Shown one piece after another: positions 41,392 through 52,329 of a stretch of DNA of 64,000 nucleotides (positions within the stretch are counted from its first letter, which is position 1; the number at the start of each line of letters is the position of its first letter). The DNA comes from Kappaphycus alvarezii (taxonomy: Eukaryota; Rhodophyta; Florideophyceae; Gigartinales; Solieriaceae): positions 124,001-188,000 of the forward strand of contig NADL03000049.1 of the NCBI GenBank assembly GCA_002205965.3. The letters are read 5' to 3'. Both the position numbers and the translations under genes were made by a program. The notes below the pieces were generated by a model. It saw only the letters and a list, made by a program, of their open reading frames with translations. It was not told the DNA's origin and did no database searches.

Positions 41392-43892
41392 TTTCCAATG
41401 ACACCGAAAGAGGTCCGTCCAATCCCGCTTTCGTTGTCACTACAGCGGAGATGTCACTAAAGCGGGTACGCCACGTGTCAGCTAGGGACAAGATCACCGG
41501 CGCGGTCGCAGACCAGTAGTACCGGACCGCCCTCATCGAACGACAGATGAAACCAGCTTGGAGGTTTCATAGTCTGGTTGTTCCCCCAGGATCCGCGTTG
41601 CTCGAGAACGCTGCCCATTGCCGAGCAATGACTGGTCAGAAAAGAAAGCATGAGCTTCTTTCGACCAAGCAAGAGGTGTTGCTATTGCTCGGTGCTCGCC
41701 CTGATGACACCTTTGGACCCCCTGCTTGTGACAAAGAAAACAAGCATTACACAGTCCAAACAGTAGCGAAAGAGCTTCAGGGTTTGCGCACGTCCATTAA
41801 TATCTGGAAGAAAACTTCCAAAGAAATTATGACAGCTGTTTTGAAAGTGACAAGTAACAAAAAAAAGGTTATTAGGGTTTGCGATCATCCGGCTTTCAAG
41901 AGAGCACTCAACGTCTATCTGCTCACGACCATTTCGTACCTTAAAGGAGAATCTTTTTTTAGGGAGTATATTATACGTGAAAAGGCCCTACAGATCCGCG
42001 ATGAAGTTATCAATACTCTTTCAAAGCAAGCTCGAGACAGCAAAGACAGTACTAACTCAAAGAAAATTCTTACTTTGAAAGATTTTAAAGCTAGCAAGCA
42101 CTGATACTATAACTTTATAAATCCCAACCGTTTCGCTACCTGGAAGCCCGGAGGACAGAATGCGATGTTCAGTGAGCAGATTATAGAGAGCGAGGGACTA
42201 CTTCTTCCAAAAAGTTTATGCAAAACGGACACAACTGACCTATCAAACAGAGACGAGGTGGCAGTACTTTTTCGCTCTTTCCTGAGTAGGACTGTTGGAA
42301 CTACAGAAAGTGCATCTACTTATAAGCGCGAGAAAGATCGTTTGGCAGCCGTTCTCACAGTATTTGTCAATGGTATCAAGGCCCCATTGGTAATTATTGG
42401 AAGCTCAAGGCGCCCTAAATCTGTGGGAACCTGGCCGTTATTTTTCGGTGCGTGGTCCTCAAGGGCCATATTACTACAAAATCTATACTAAAAGGCTTTA
42501 CCCACACCGTTATTTGGGCATCTACTACTTTTCCCAGAAGAATGCCTGGAGTAAACAGGTACTTCGGGCTGAACAATGCAACATAATGGACACTAAGGCC
42601 AAGGTCGAGCACAGAAACATAATCAATCTTCTCGATAACAGCTCCGCTGCCGCAGTGGACTACAATTATTATACAAATGTCACTGCTGAGTTCCTTCCCC
42701 CCTATATGACGTCATTATTGCAACCTGTAGACGCCGCAATTGGACGTTCATTTAAAGCGGCATTTTGACGCCTTTTGGTTGACCATGTCATAAGCTACGT
42801 GTCGGAGCAAATGGAGAAGCCTGAAAAAGACCGGAAGCCGTTTACAGTAAATGGAGCTGTTACTATTTATGATGCAGACAGAATGATGGTAGCTGCTCGG
42901 GCTATGGTGCGGGATACAGTTTTCATCAATTGTTGGCTGCCTCCCAAAATACTGGCTCCGTATCAAGAACTTCCTTTCAAGGACAAGAGGTTTTTAGAAC
43001 TGAAGTCGCCACAGAGACGGCAGCTACCATTTGTAGGAACTAGATTTAAAAGCGAGAAATCTGTTGCCAAGCAGAGGGAACTCACTGCTATCGAAAAAGG
43101 TGAGGAGTATCTAAAGTCGCTAGAAAATGAAAAGAAAGACGCTGAGGCTGAGTGTTTAAACGACGAGGACAAGAATGAACGTTATCTGACAACGAATTTG
43201 CAGGACCTGGAGGAGGACCTCAAAGATTTGGAAAGTTTATATGCTATTTCGGATCTGGATACTACAACTCTGGAAAGGCTTCTTTATGAAGAGGAGAATA
43301 TGCCTGTGTGCAGAAGGATCGAGAACGCCACGGCCCTACAAGATTCGGTTAATTGTGCGCTAGATATTAGGGAGGGTGTCGAGAACTAAGACGTTCAATG
43401 TGACATTGACTCCAACGCGTGGGACAGCAGTCGTTCGCGGGGCTCACTAGCTCAATTTTCGCAGGCCGGCAAATCACTGTGTAGAGAGATGGAGCTTCTC
43501 ATGGCAAATGAGCACCCGGTCATGGAGAATGACCATTACTGACAGCTGCTCAGAGCAACTGATGTGGTTGGCGGCAGTTTCCTTGTATCGCAGCAAGGGT
43601 TTAAGGAAGAAGAGCATTACGGACTTTTTTAGTTGAAAATTTAGCTGAAAATTTCAGATACCGAAGGCGGCTCAAGTCAGAGTGTGGCCGAATTCAATTG
43701 CAATTAAAGTTATTCAGCAGTGACACCACCCTCCACAAGTGTCATTGTATGAGATTTGTCATTACAACGAGGTTTATCACCATAGACGGCCTGACCCCTC
43801 TAAACGGCGCTGTTTTTGAAGGGGTCTGGGGCTTCCCGGCCATTCTCCCATTACAAAGGGGTTTGTCACTACATCGTGGCGTCATTGGAAAG
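41392..43892 (+). mobile_element. Tigger/pogo-like (Tc1-mariner) element, copy 2
   Basis: It has the same terminal motifs as copy 1: TTTCCAATGACACC at the left and GGCGTCATTGGAAAG at the right. The left flank is AAAAA rather than GCCTC, so only one flank (if either) can be original. Confidence 0.6.
41547..43389 (+). pseudogene. Tigger/pogo-like DDE transposase, copy 2 (longest reading)
   Basis: 41547-42104 holds a helix-turn-helix region (YTVQTVAKELQGLRTSINIW), then a CENP-B-like second DNA-binding domain (CDHPAFKRALNVYLL...). After an in-frame TGA at 42102 the frame continues to 42491 with LTVFVNGIKAPLVIIGSS, the usual ..ANGxxxPLxxIGxS block before the catalytic region. One frameshift near 42480 leads to the block at about 42615-42765: INLLDNSSAA is the second catalytic Asp (LLDNxxAH) and FLPPYMTSLLQPVDAAIGRS is the FLPPxxTSLxQPxD block with the third. 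A TGA at 42766 interrupts it; VTIYDADRMMVAARAMV marks the C-terminal helix. Both TGAs are shared by copy 1, so the gene was dead before duplication. Confidence 0.85.
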
Positions 43893-44149
43893 GTACTTTT
43901 CTCTGTACAGGGGGCTTAATAGACTGCGGAGAAAATAGGGATATTACGCAACGAAAAACTACAAAGAAACTGCAAAGAAACTCTAATTAAATTACAGTAT
44001 GAAAATTTTTTTCAGAATTCTGCAATGTGGTGTGAGCTACATTGCAGAATTGTGACCTTTTAGTGAAGTGAAAACTGCAATTATTCCGTAATACGTGTAC
44101 AAAGTTTCCCTACATTTGGCGCGCATCTTACACATGGTTAGTGTATGAG
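43893..44149. other. Spacer between pogo element and RT, copy 2
   Basis: Non-coding; same as 33905-34149, including the 11-bp-arm hairpin around 44020-44050. Confidence 0.6.
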
Positions 44150-44760
44150 CCTGCATCCCCTCTGGCCTTGACTCCATTTCCCGCGATACTCGGAAGCAAG
44201 TCCGTTGCTGAGGAGAGGACGCCCCCTACATGATTCTCTCAGTCGATGCGCACAATGCATTCAACCGATTCTCGGGGCAACAGATGATCGACCTGCTGCC
44301 CTCCGAGGTACACTCGCTCTGTCGGTTCTTGAGCATGGTCTACGTGCGCCAAACTCCGTCGCTGATCCTGCCGGCGTCTTCTGCACCGGACATCCTCAGC
44401 CAAGCCGGAATGCAACAAGGAGACCCAGCTAGCATGCTTATGTTTTCCCTGGTAGTGCACCCCTTGGCGAAAGAAATAGAAGAGACCATGCAGCTAAGCC
44501 TCCATCGTTGGTACGCCGAAGACTGCACCCTAATAGGCACAAACACTGAGCTAGATAGGGCAGTTCAGATACTGTGATCAAGAGGACCGGACCACGGCTT
44601 CTTCCTAAGCCCAGCCAAAACACGCCTTTTCTGGCCGTCCCAACCCGTCGACCAGATATCGTCTTTGTTACATCGTTTCCCGCGTGAGAACTTCTCTAAT
44701 AATGGCATCGACCCCCTCGCTGCCCCGATTGGGACGACCTTTTTTATGGAGAACTTCCTT

Positions 44761-44818
44761 ACTAGTGTCTATTGGACCGTTGTCCTCATATGAGGACAAC
44801 GGTCCAATAGACACTAGT
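44761..44818. repeat. Perfect 58-bp palindrome, copy 2
   Basis: Identical to 34773-34830. Confidence 0.97.
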
Positions 44819-45172
44819 GAGGACTACTTTTAGGACTTCTTCTTCAATGCAATTTTTCTTACCTCAGCCCATTTCTTGTCCTCCGCATTAGTTCATGAGT
44901 GTAGATGGCCGATCAAAACAAACTTTTCAAGATTGCTGACCTCGGTAAAGGCTATATCAAATTCCCCACCCACGTCCGTTCTTCGCCAGAAGTTGTGGAA
45001 ACGACTTCATTTTTGAAGGAAAAATAGTTCGTATTATCGTATGGGGTCTCAAAACGCATGCTCCTGTACATTTAGAATTACTTAACTGTAACTTAACGTA
45101 AAAAACCTTTTTCGCAGTAAAAATTTCGGGCTTCCAAAACATTTACCTTCCCAAAATGTAGCGGAAACTGTC

Positions 45173-45238
45173 CTCATATGAGGACAAAGCGTGCCTCATA
45201 TGAGGACAAAGTGTGCCTCATATGAGGGCAGTGCTATG
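45173..45238 (+). repeat. 22-bp tandem repeat, three units, each with a CTCATATGAG core
   Basis: Units at 45173-45194, 45195-45216 and 45217-45238. The first two differ by one base (AAAGCGTGC versus AAAGTGTGC); the third is diverged. Each contains the 10-bp palindrome found at the centre of the 58-bp palindrome. Confidence 0.85.
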
Positions 45239-46263
45239 ACTGATAGACACTAGGGAAATCGATGACCGCAACAGGACACTGTCGCTGATTGACGGGATCG
45301 GGAATGCACGGTCCCATCTACACCGAGTTTGTGCTTCTGCATGCAAGCTACGGCATGTAGTCAAGCTAAAGCCGCCCACCGCGACAATCTCCATCGCACA
45401 AAAATTTGATACAGACCAGATGCGGTTTTACTTGCCTTCAAATCATGTACCGATGACGGAAACGGTGCTCCAACAGGTTATCATACTCTTCGCCATGGTA
45501 GTCACGGATTCACGCCCCCAGCTACGCTGAATGTGCCCTATACGCTTCCAGCCTCGTAGGTGGAACACCAACATAACACTTGTGCCGCTGAATCCCTTTT
45601 ACTCACGTACGCGGAAGCGGATCGACATGTCTTCACATTTTTCCAACGCCCCCACCCGTCATTCTCCCACAACATGGAGGCCTCTAACACGAACTTACAG
45701 CGGCTACCCTCGCGTCCAAGCCTGATAACTCAACCAATATCTTATATCAGGCCGGGTGCGAGTCGTCCGCTAAGTAATTTTGGAAAGATGATGATTAGTC
45801 GCGATTCCCGGAACCCTCTGCGCACCCAGAACCCCAGATTTGTCAACCCCTCCGCCGTGACGCTCTTTTGGATTCAAATGCTGCAGCATTCCTCACTGCC
45901 CATCCGTCTGTCGTCACCGACATATACGACAATGTTCGGTTGGTGATGCTGCGTCGACACTTGGGAGTTACCGTCCTATAGACCACCTCGGAGACCATGC
46001 CGCTGACCTTTGTACAAAGGCCTCGTTTGAAAGAACCGCTACGAGCAGTGGCAAAAGGGCTCGGCAAAGACCTGTTCAAAGCCGCTGGACTTGGCGTCCA
46101 CCACGAAGTCCTGCATTTACTTCCCAGACTGGACGCCGACCTGCCGACATACTCGTCCACTCGACTACCTCTCCAGAAACCCCTACACCCCCTCTCACGG
46201 TTGCATATGACATCACAGTCTCCTCACCTTGCGGTATTTAAACCCAACACATTCCTAAATTGA

Positions 46264-46594
46264 AATCTGTGGACGTGGCCAACGTTGATAAGATATTAAT
46301 GCCTAAAGTTTGATCCGCGGATTCTGCAGTAAACTGTCTTATTGTCTTGGAGGTTGCAGGGATGCGTGAGGCGAGAGCCCACCGGAGACTTGCTTCGGTT
46401 TCGGGAGTGAGAAACTTTACTTAAATGAGTACCTATCGTGTTCACTGCAGGTCGTGCACAAATATAGTACGACTGCAGGCGTACCGCGTGTGTATCAGCG
46501 CCTTAGTTGCATCATCTGGTCGTCTATGGCAATAGATATCTGCCCGCGAACGTCGCTGCACGTGACCGATGTGGACTATCCGGTTATTTCCTAG
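46264..46594. other. Unassigned spacer
   Basis: No recognised feature; a minus frame (46442-46705) overlaps the tandem duplication and is not supported. Confidence 0.4.
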
Positions 46595-46897
46595 TCCTAT
46601 AGTTGGACTGCAGTGGATACCATAGAAACTATTTGCCGTACAATGAAGAAAGGGTCCGACTATACGGCTAAGCCTAGCTGGATGTTGAACTTCTGTCATG
46701 TGCAATACGAACTGTGCAATATTGTTGGGTATGGAAGGGGGGATATCCTATAGTTGGACTGCAGTGGACACCATAGAAACTATTTGCCGTACAATGAAGA
46801 AAGGGTCCGACTATACGGCTAAGCCTGGCTGGATGTTGAACGTCGGTCATGTGCAATAAGAACTGTACAATATTGTTGGGTATGGAAGGGGGATATC
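46595..46897. repeat. 151-bp tandem duplication
   Basis: Two adjacent units (46595-46745, 46746-46897) beginning TCCTATAGTTGGACTGCAGT and ending near GGAAGGGGGGATA. They differ at about seven positions by eye. The similarity of minus frames at 46442-46705, 46674-46952 and 46819-47043 is a by-product of the duplication. Confidence 0.92.
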
Positions 46898-47066
46898 GGG
46901 GCCACTTCTGACAAGTGGTGAATTCCGGCATTTTGGCCCCTTTGGACCGCATCTTGTGGTGTAAATATGTAGTAGAGTAGCGCGTTCAACCCGGAGGTAA
47001 CGAATGATGCTAGCGCAGATATAAGAGGTTCGACCCTCGTCACAGTATTATAGCAGTCGTATTAGA
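46898..47066. other. Spacer
   Basis: No gene. A GGTTCGACCCTC string at about 47030 resembles a tRNA T-arm, but no cloverleaf forms around it. Confidence 0.4.
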
Positions 47067-47139
47067 GCAAACTAAGCAGTTGTCAAAAGTAATGACCAAA
47101 TAAATTATTTTGACTGCCACAAAATAAATAAATCGGTGG

Positions 47140-47144
47140 CATAT
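47140..47144. repeat. Copia-A target-site duplication, left (CATAT)
   Basis: Precedes the left LTR; the right copy at 53342-53346 is CATAC (4 of 5). Confidence 0.55.
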
Positions 47145-47524
47145 TGCGGATTCGAGTTAAATGGCGCAGTCATCTATCGGAGGCAAATACTAATACTGAA
47201 TGCATCTGGATGTATCCTGACTCTCCAGGATTAAATTATCTGATGAGTAATGCACCTCTCCGATGTTTAATAATATCAGACTTCCAGTTCCCTTGCATTC
47301 GGTAACCCCTACAGTAGCTACTATCTAAATAAATACCTGCGTATGTCCGGGACAGGGGCTAACCAGACCAGACAAGAAAAAACATTCAATTACCGAACAA
47401 AACCAAACTCTACCTACAAAAGGTAACAGACCTCGAGGAGCTTGCGATCTAAGGTAAAGCGTGAGGAGCTGATACCGGTAGTGGCGTTGAGCCCAAGCTG
47501 AAGCTATTGCGAGGTCGTGCGACA
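47145..47524 (+). repeat. Copia-A 5' LTR
   Basis: From TGCGGATTCG to GTGCGACA. Followed by CTGGTCAGTCCGCAC, a candidate primer-binding site beginning TGG one base after the LTR. Confidence 0.85.
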
Positions 47525-47566
47525 CTGGTCAGTCCGCACTATTGCGAACAGGCTAGCTAGAACGAA

Positions 47567-48880
47567 ATGACAGCCCGATTTAAGAAGAGACTGCCGGAAT
47601 CGGCCACTGCGAAGGACAAACAAGACTTTGCTGACTGTATTGAGCTATACACGAATGAGCAATGGGAAAATGATATTCTTTCTGAGAATATGCCGAAATC
47701 TCAATCTTTCACGTTGGATGACTTTTGTGGACTTAGAAACACACACTAAACGTTAGTTTCGGGATTCGTTTAGAAAGAAGCACGCATATGTAAGAAAAGG
47801 GCGTAAGTTTTTAATGGCTGACGCATTATACGCGAGCGCTCAGGATGGCATTCCATGGCCTCTGAGGATCCTTACCGACCGCAGCAGTCCTCTACGCCGG
47901 CACACATCAATGAAACGCCTGTAGCCATACCTGACAGTACCACTCCCGTACAATGCTGCGACTAGTACCGGTACTGCAAATAATGCAGATGCTGCAATTA
48001 ATCTGGTTAAACTTACAACGACGACAGTGAAATTTATAAAAGTCGAGGTACATCTCTAAAGTCGGATAATCACAATACTGAAGCTTATTCAAACCTATAG
48101 AACCGAAAACGAGAAATACAGCGGAAGCACTGATAACAACTTTGACCGGAAATTTGTTATTTTTGAGGAGAGATGTGATCAGATGTCCCTTTCTGAAGAA
48201 GACTGCCACCGAGCATTCTCAATTATGTTGTTTGGTAATTCTAAGCAGTTCTATTTTGATTAATTATGGAACAATGGCCTTGAACTCTCCGAGCTGGTTT
48301 CGAAAATGAGGGAAAATTTTCAGACTGAGGAACGGGTAAGAACCCTCCTACCAGAATGGAACACGGCTTCTCACACCTCAGTTATGTGGAAAAATGTTGT
48401 GAAAGTAAAACAGAATGCCTTGAGATGCTGATTTCCATGCTGCATGACATACAAGCGTCATTACCAGCAGAATACGGGAATAACAAAATGTTGAAAAACA
48501 AGCTGCTCAACGCATTCAGTGATAGAGAGGATTGTCAACTTGCATATTTTAAACCTGAAGGTACTGTAAAAAGCATCATTGCATACCTACACTCCTCGCT
48601 TACCGCAGTCAAAAAAGAACCCAATATAGAGTCAATTTTTGCGGATAGGAAGTATAGGAGCAACAAAGGCAAGCACAAGAAAAGTAAGTGTTTTGTTTGA
48701 AACATGACGGATGCTGGTCCACAAACCACCCCAAGCAAGAAAGAATAGAGGCAATAAAGAGAAGCAAGCTTTTGAAAAGCTCTAGGTTTATAAGAGAAGA
48801 TTCTGACTTGAGCGATGGTTCAGATAACGAAAAAGAGATTATCAATGAACTAGAAGACATAATGCCCATGTCATGACAAC
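47567..48880 (+). pseudogene. Copia-A gag, decayed
   Basis: 47567-47749 opens gag (MTARFKKRLPES). A gap of broken frames follows. 48356-48700 gives the later part, with SLPAEYGNNKMLKNKLLNAF and CQLAYFKPEGTVKSIIAYLH, then FADRKY and a basic stretch. A shifted frame supplies the Cys-rich end (FCLKHDGCWSTNHPKQER), equivalent to the CFVCG..GCWSTNH signature of this fungal-type Copia gag. The usual retroviral CCHC form is not kept. Confidence 0.7.
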
Positions 48881-48889
48881 GGAGAATAA

Positions 48890-49290
48890 TTATGATGATG
48901 ATAGTTCCACTACGGAAAGCAAAACCTTACAGAATATTTTAACATTCCTAACCCACTTACATGAATCAAGGGCCATACATGCTTTTACGTCAGATGTGTA
49001 TCGTCCAGAACGATTACAGCAAGGATATATTCTACGGTATAATGGTTGACTCAGGGTGTGCAAAAAGAAGCACAGAAGGCATGGACCAGTACATTTCATA
49101 CTGCAGACATATGGGCATAAGCCCTGACATTGATGTCACTCGAAAAGCCAAGGTGACATTTGGGAAAAGTTCAGTACAATCCATAGGCACTGCGTTAATC
49201 AAGTTCCCGTTTAATAACTTCATTATGTTCTTTATTTTGCATCTTAACGATGATGACCTCGCTATTCTCATCGGCTACAAGACATAGTCC
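48890..49290 (+). pseudogene. Copia-A protease, decayed
   Basis: The frame at 48961-49287 reads FYGIMVDSGCAKRSTEGMDQ. The active-site triplet is D-S-G, as in retrotransposon proteases, followed by VTFGKSSVQSIGTALIKFPF, which matches the RFGxGxxxSxGS strand of this lineage. It ends at TAG 49285 after LAILIG. About 108 codons, close to the expected size. Confidence 0.7.
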
Positions 49291-49389
49291 GCATGCGCAT
49301 TTACCATGACAATTTGGCCGAAAAACTAGTCCACCGAAAGAGTAACACATCATTAGCGTTTAACCGCATTTATCCGATATAACCCGACT

Positions 49390-49855
49390 ACCGAGTGTCT
49401 GTACACAATAACTGAGCTACATCGCTTGCATAGGCGTTTTGGACACCCCAGTGCTAGGAAGCTGCATAACTTCCTCCAGCGAGCAGACCTCAACAGAATT
49501 AGACACAACATATTAGTCATGTTGGATAGAATTTTGTGAGCGAGTGCGATCCCTGTCAAAAATATGCCCAGCGACCGATGGGGACTCAAGTTCAGTTTTA
49601 AGTGAAGATGAATATTTTTAACCAGAATATTCTTGTCGATACATTCACTATATCGAAAAAAAATGGTCTTCCATGTTGTGGATGAATCAACAAGGTATCA
49701 GGCATGCCGATGGCTGGACAACGCATCAACTAATTCAGTCTGGCACGCCTTTCGTCTGTGTTGGATTGACATCTACTTTACCCCCGAAGTTATCACGTAC
49801 GAGGCTGGAAAAAAATTGTCTCTAAAGCATTTCAGACTGAGTGTAGCATAAACGG
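49390..49855 (+). pseudogene. Copia-A integrase, N-terminal part
   Basis: The gag-pre-integrase zinc region reads LTELHRLHRRFGHPSARKLH at about 49420-49480 (H..H, with the usual RFGHPS). The catalytic core follows: FHVVDESTRYQACRWLDNAS at about 49670-49730 contains the first catalytic Asp, and EVITYEAGKKLSLKHF at about 49787-49835 corresponds to the second (normally HDAGKNF; here E replaces D). The reading stops at the edge of an inserted stretch. Confidence 0.75.
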
Positions 49856-50695
49856 ATAGCTCGTGCTACGCGAAGAGTAAAACGGAGAACGTAGTCGTAC
49901 CGTAACAACGAGCTGAACAATCACCGAGGCGAAGCGTGCAACGGGACGGGGGACCCGGGAGGTGAGGACGCGCAAACGGAGTGGAGCTCTTCCGCGTTAT
50001 CCCTGCGACAGGCCGTAGCCACTTTACGTGTAGCGCAGAGGATACTGTGGATAGCGGCGCTCTACGATGGCTTCGACCCACACGGCCCTCATCACCCTAG
50101 TCCCGTGGGTGATGGGGCGGGAGGTAACGACAGTAACACGGAGCGAGGGGAAAGACTGGGTAAAATTGGCTAGAGCGGTAGCGCGGGGGCAAAAATTACC
50201 TTAACGAGGTATTCGTTTTACTGCTCGGCACTATGTCGATGCTTGTGTGAGCCCCTCGGATTAGGAGCTCGCCGGTGCTAAAATAGCTACAACTAACCAC
50301 TGCTTTAACCCTAACTATCTGAAAATATCTATATCCGCGCTCCTTGGATAAGGTTAGCGTCGGGACATACTGTAAACGGTCCTACAGTACGCGTGGCGGA
50401 GCGTGCCATCTGTTAATTTGCACTGTAAAGGTGCGAACAGGCGGTGCGTGCACAGTAGGAGTACAGTCCGGTACACTGTAAGTGGTGCAATGTACAGCTC
50501 GTGTGCGGTTACTATACAGTGCTACCATTGTAGCGCGTGCACTGTATAGTCGGTACTTAAGGACGTGTAGAGTACAATAGGTACATAGTTTACCGTAATG
50601 TCCTGCCGTTACGTGTCATGTGCACTCTACGGTCGGCATTGTACATTGGGGGCGCGAAAATTAAGCGTTTATGCTACACTGAGTCCGGTGTAATA
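49856..50695. mobile_element. Non-Copia insertion in the integrase gene, ACTGTA/GTAC-rich
   Basis: The integrase match stops before about 49856 and resumes at about 50697. The first half (49866-50200) is GC-rich with no coding signal. The second half (50360-50690) is packed with TACAGT, ACTGTA and GTAC words, for example CCGGTACACTGTAAGTGG and GCACTGTATAGTCGGTAC. It could be a non-autonomous element; its ends and target duplication are not clear. Confidence 0.5.
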
Positions 50696-50696
50696 C

Positions 50697-51115
50697 ATGT
50701 TGACACCAAACATGTCCCAGGGAATCACCCAACTCCGTACGTATGTTGAAAGATACCGTGAACCAACCAGGAAGGCCTACAAGGTTACTAAATCAGCTGT
50801 TCCGGATTTGGATGACGAAGCCCGCACTACAAATTGCTGTCAACACTGTCAATTACTCGGTTGGACCGGATGGCTTGGTGCCTACTTTGCTCGTATACGT
50901 TGCCCTTCCCAACTCAGTTTCCCAACCGACAAACCATCCCAGTCCGTATATCAAAGAGCACATGCCCTAAATCTAGCAACAGAGCAGTAACAAAGCTTTT
51001 CGCTAAAATTCAGATCAATTCTGCCCTTCGTTCTCGCAATGGCCCAGATGTGTCGGGCATTCATGAAGCGCCAATCGGCTCGCATTTCTTAGTATAAAGG
51101 CCTAAGAGGACTGCT
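50697..51115 (+). pseudogene. Copia-A integrase, C-terminal part
   Basis: Three plus frames together give the R-Y-x-x-P-x-R-x-A-Y helix at about 50740-50780, VNTVNYSVGPDGLVPTLLVY at about 50835-50895 (normal form AVKAVNDTAGPDGLVPTLLVFG), and RNGPDVSGIHEAPIGSHFLV at about 51038-51097. The same module is present in Copia-B at 59889-60173. It continues the gene interrupted at 49855. Confidence 0.75.
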
Positions 51116-51153
51116 GGGATGGACAATTTGCATGTTGGAGTTGATGGTGAAAC

Positions 51154-52310
51154 TTGTACTGTTTTATTACCAAGTGGCCCAACTCTGTTTCATCTTCTGG
51201 TTCAAACGATTTATTGTTTCTGATCACACTACACTTCCTACTTTTACATTCTGATCTAGTTGGAGCAGACCCTCCAGCGCAGCAAACGCACAGTACAACT
51301 GGTTCAAGTGGTCTCATCTCCGCATTATTTATCAAACATGACCATGATTCGGCTGAAATAATAAAAGTTATGTCGATTCGAACAAAAGTCCAGTCAACGG
51401 ACCATGAAGGATACAAGGACTCTAAAAAAAGGAAACTGACGGCTTACTCTCCCAAAGGGTGTTCTCAGTGGTACCGGAAAGCGATGCACAAAGATACCGG
51501 GTTTATGGGAGCAGATTTGTCGACGAGTTTAAACAACCCAGATCTCCAGACGCTTATGAGAAATCTAGGCTTCTAGTTCAGGCTCACAAATAACACAACA
51601 AAAGGTATACTAACATACGCACCAACAGTTCAGCGTGCATCACAACGGATTCTGATGGCAATAGCAGCGATGGAACAATCCTACAGATTTTCACACGTGA
51701 TGTCTCACAGGCTTACATAAAATCTACGACTATCATTCATCACCACTTCTATGTGCGACTACCGGCTTGCCTCAACCTCCCCTCGAACGTTTTATGGAAA
51801 ATCAATAAGCCACTCTACGGTATACCAAACTGACGTACACTGGTACTTAACATACCACACCCATCACACAGAAAAATTTGGTATAAAACCGTCAATGCAT
51901 GACCCGTGTTTACTCTACTTTCCTACCACGGTAATTCTAAAAACGCATTACTTGAAACTTAAAACTCGCCCGAGGGGGATCAGTTGCCTGCAAACCGATG
52001 ATACCCTAACTGCAGCCAACAAAAATTTTGCGAACTTGGAAAATAACGCATCTAAGCAATTTATGTGTCAGGATGCTCACTTCTTGCAAATTGGTTCACA
52101 CTTACGTTTTAATAGTTCGATAATATCTCCTCATGAAACGACACTGCTGCTCTCCCAGCCTGAAAACTTTAGATATATCACCACGAATGAAGAGATCAAC
52201 CCGTCCAAGGAATAGTTTATCTCGCAACGTTCCCGAGGATCCTATTTTGCTACTGTATGCAGCCCCGACTTATCGTTTAGCTTCGCATTTGCTGCTCAGA
52301 TTACTGACCC
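51154..52310 (+). pseudogene. Copia-A reverse transcriptase, decayed
   Basis: A linker (51154-51576) leads to the RT core. IFTRDVSQAYIKSTTII at about 51690-51740 is motif A (TRDVxQAYxQS). LWKINKPLYGIPNSDVHWYLTYHTHH at about 51790-51875 (quoted in parts: KINKPLYGIP, HWYLTYHTHH) is the palm-thumb block, then MHDPCLLYF. CLQTDDTLTAANKNF at about 51988-52030 is motif C, with T-D-D in place of VDD, as is normal in this lineage. Frames shift several times. Confidence 0.8.
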
Positions 52311-52329
52311 AGACAGAGGCGCATGCAAA

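Larger units (their letters stand above)
41392..45031. repeat. 3.64-kb duplicated segment, copy 2
   Basis: Partner of 31406-35043. On its right side the RT gene that is cut in copy 1 continues naturally (45.26-46.26 kb), so this copy keeps the older context and copy 1 is the derived, truncated one. Confidence 0.95.
44761..45253. mobile_element. 493-bp insertion with palindromic end, splitting the RT gene
   Basis: The RT protein match stops before 44761 and resumes after 45253. The insertion begins ACTAGTGTCTAT and ends ATAGACACTAG, a short inverted terminal repeat. The left end is a perfect 58-bp palindrome; the right end carries three 22-bp units with the core CTCATATGAG. It codes for nothing recognisable, so it looks like a MITE or foldback element. 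No clear target duplication. Confidence 0.65.
44150..46263 (+). pseudogene. Non-LTR-type RT gene, 5'-truncated and split by an insertion
   Basis: The palm region 44150-44760 is as in copy 1 (DAHNAFNRFS, QQGDPASM, WYAEDC, LSPAKT). The text GIDPLAAPIGTTFFMENF just before 44760 is the normal C-terminal continuation. The gene then resumes after the insertion at about 45262: DDRNRTLSLIDGIGNARSHL and KLRHVVKLKPPTATISIA, the thumb-like ARxxL...LLRxxPP block of this RT family. Decayed frames reach LRAVAKGLGKDLFKAAGLGV at about 46040-46100 and DADLPTYSS at about 46135, equivalent to the RPADI region of the minus-strand copy at 30.65-31.4 kb. Stops and shifts are numerous. Confidence 0.75.

Noticed and set aside
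42102..44577. Alternative genetic code suggested by in-frame TGA codons in the pogo and RT genes
   Set aside because: TAA and TAG also interrupt these and other frames, and the positions do not call for a particular residue; simple decay explains them.
46442..47043. Three similar minus-strand ORFs as a small gene family
   Set aside because: Their similarity follows from the 151-bp tandem duplication; no motif or codon signal supports them.
46976..47045. Possible tRNA gene (TTCGACCCTC near 47031 resembles a T-arm)
   Set aside because: The T-stem does not pair correctly, and no D-arm, anticodon stem or acceptor stem can be built around it.
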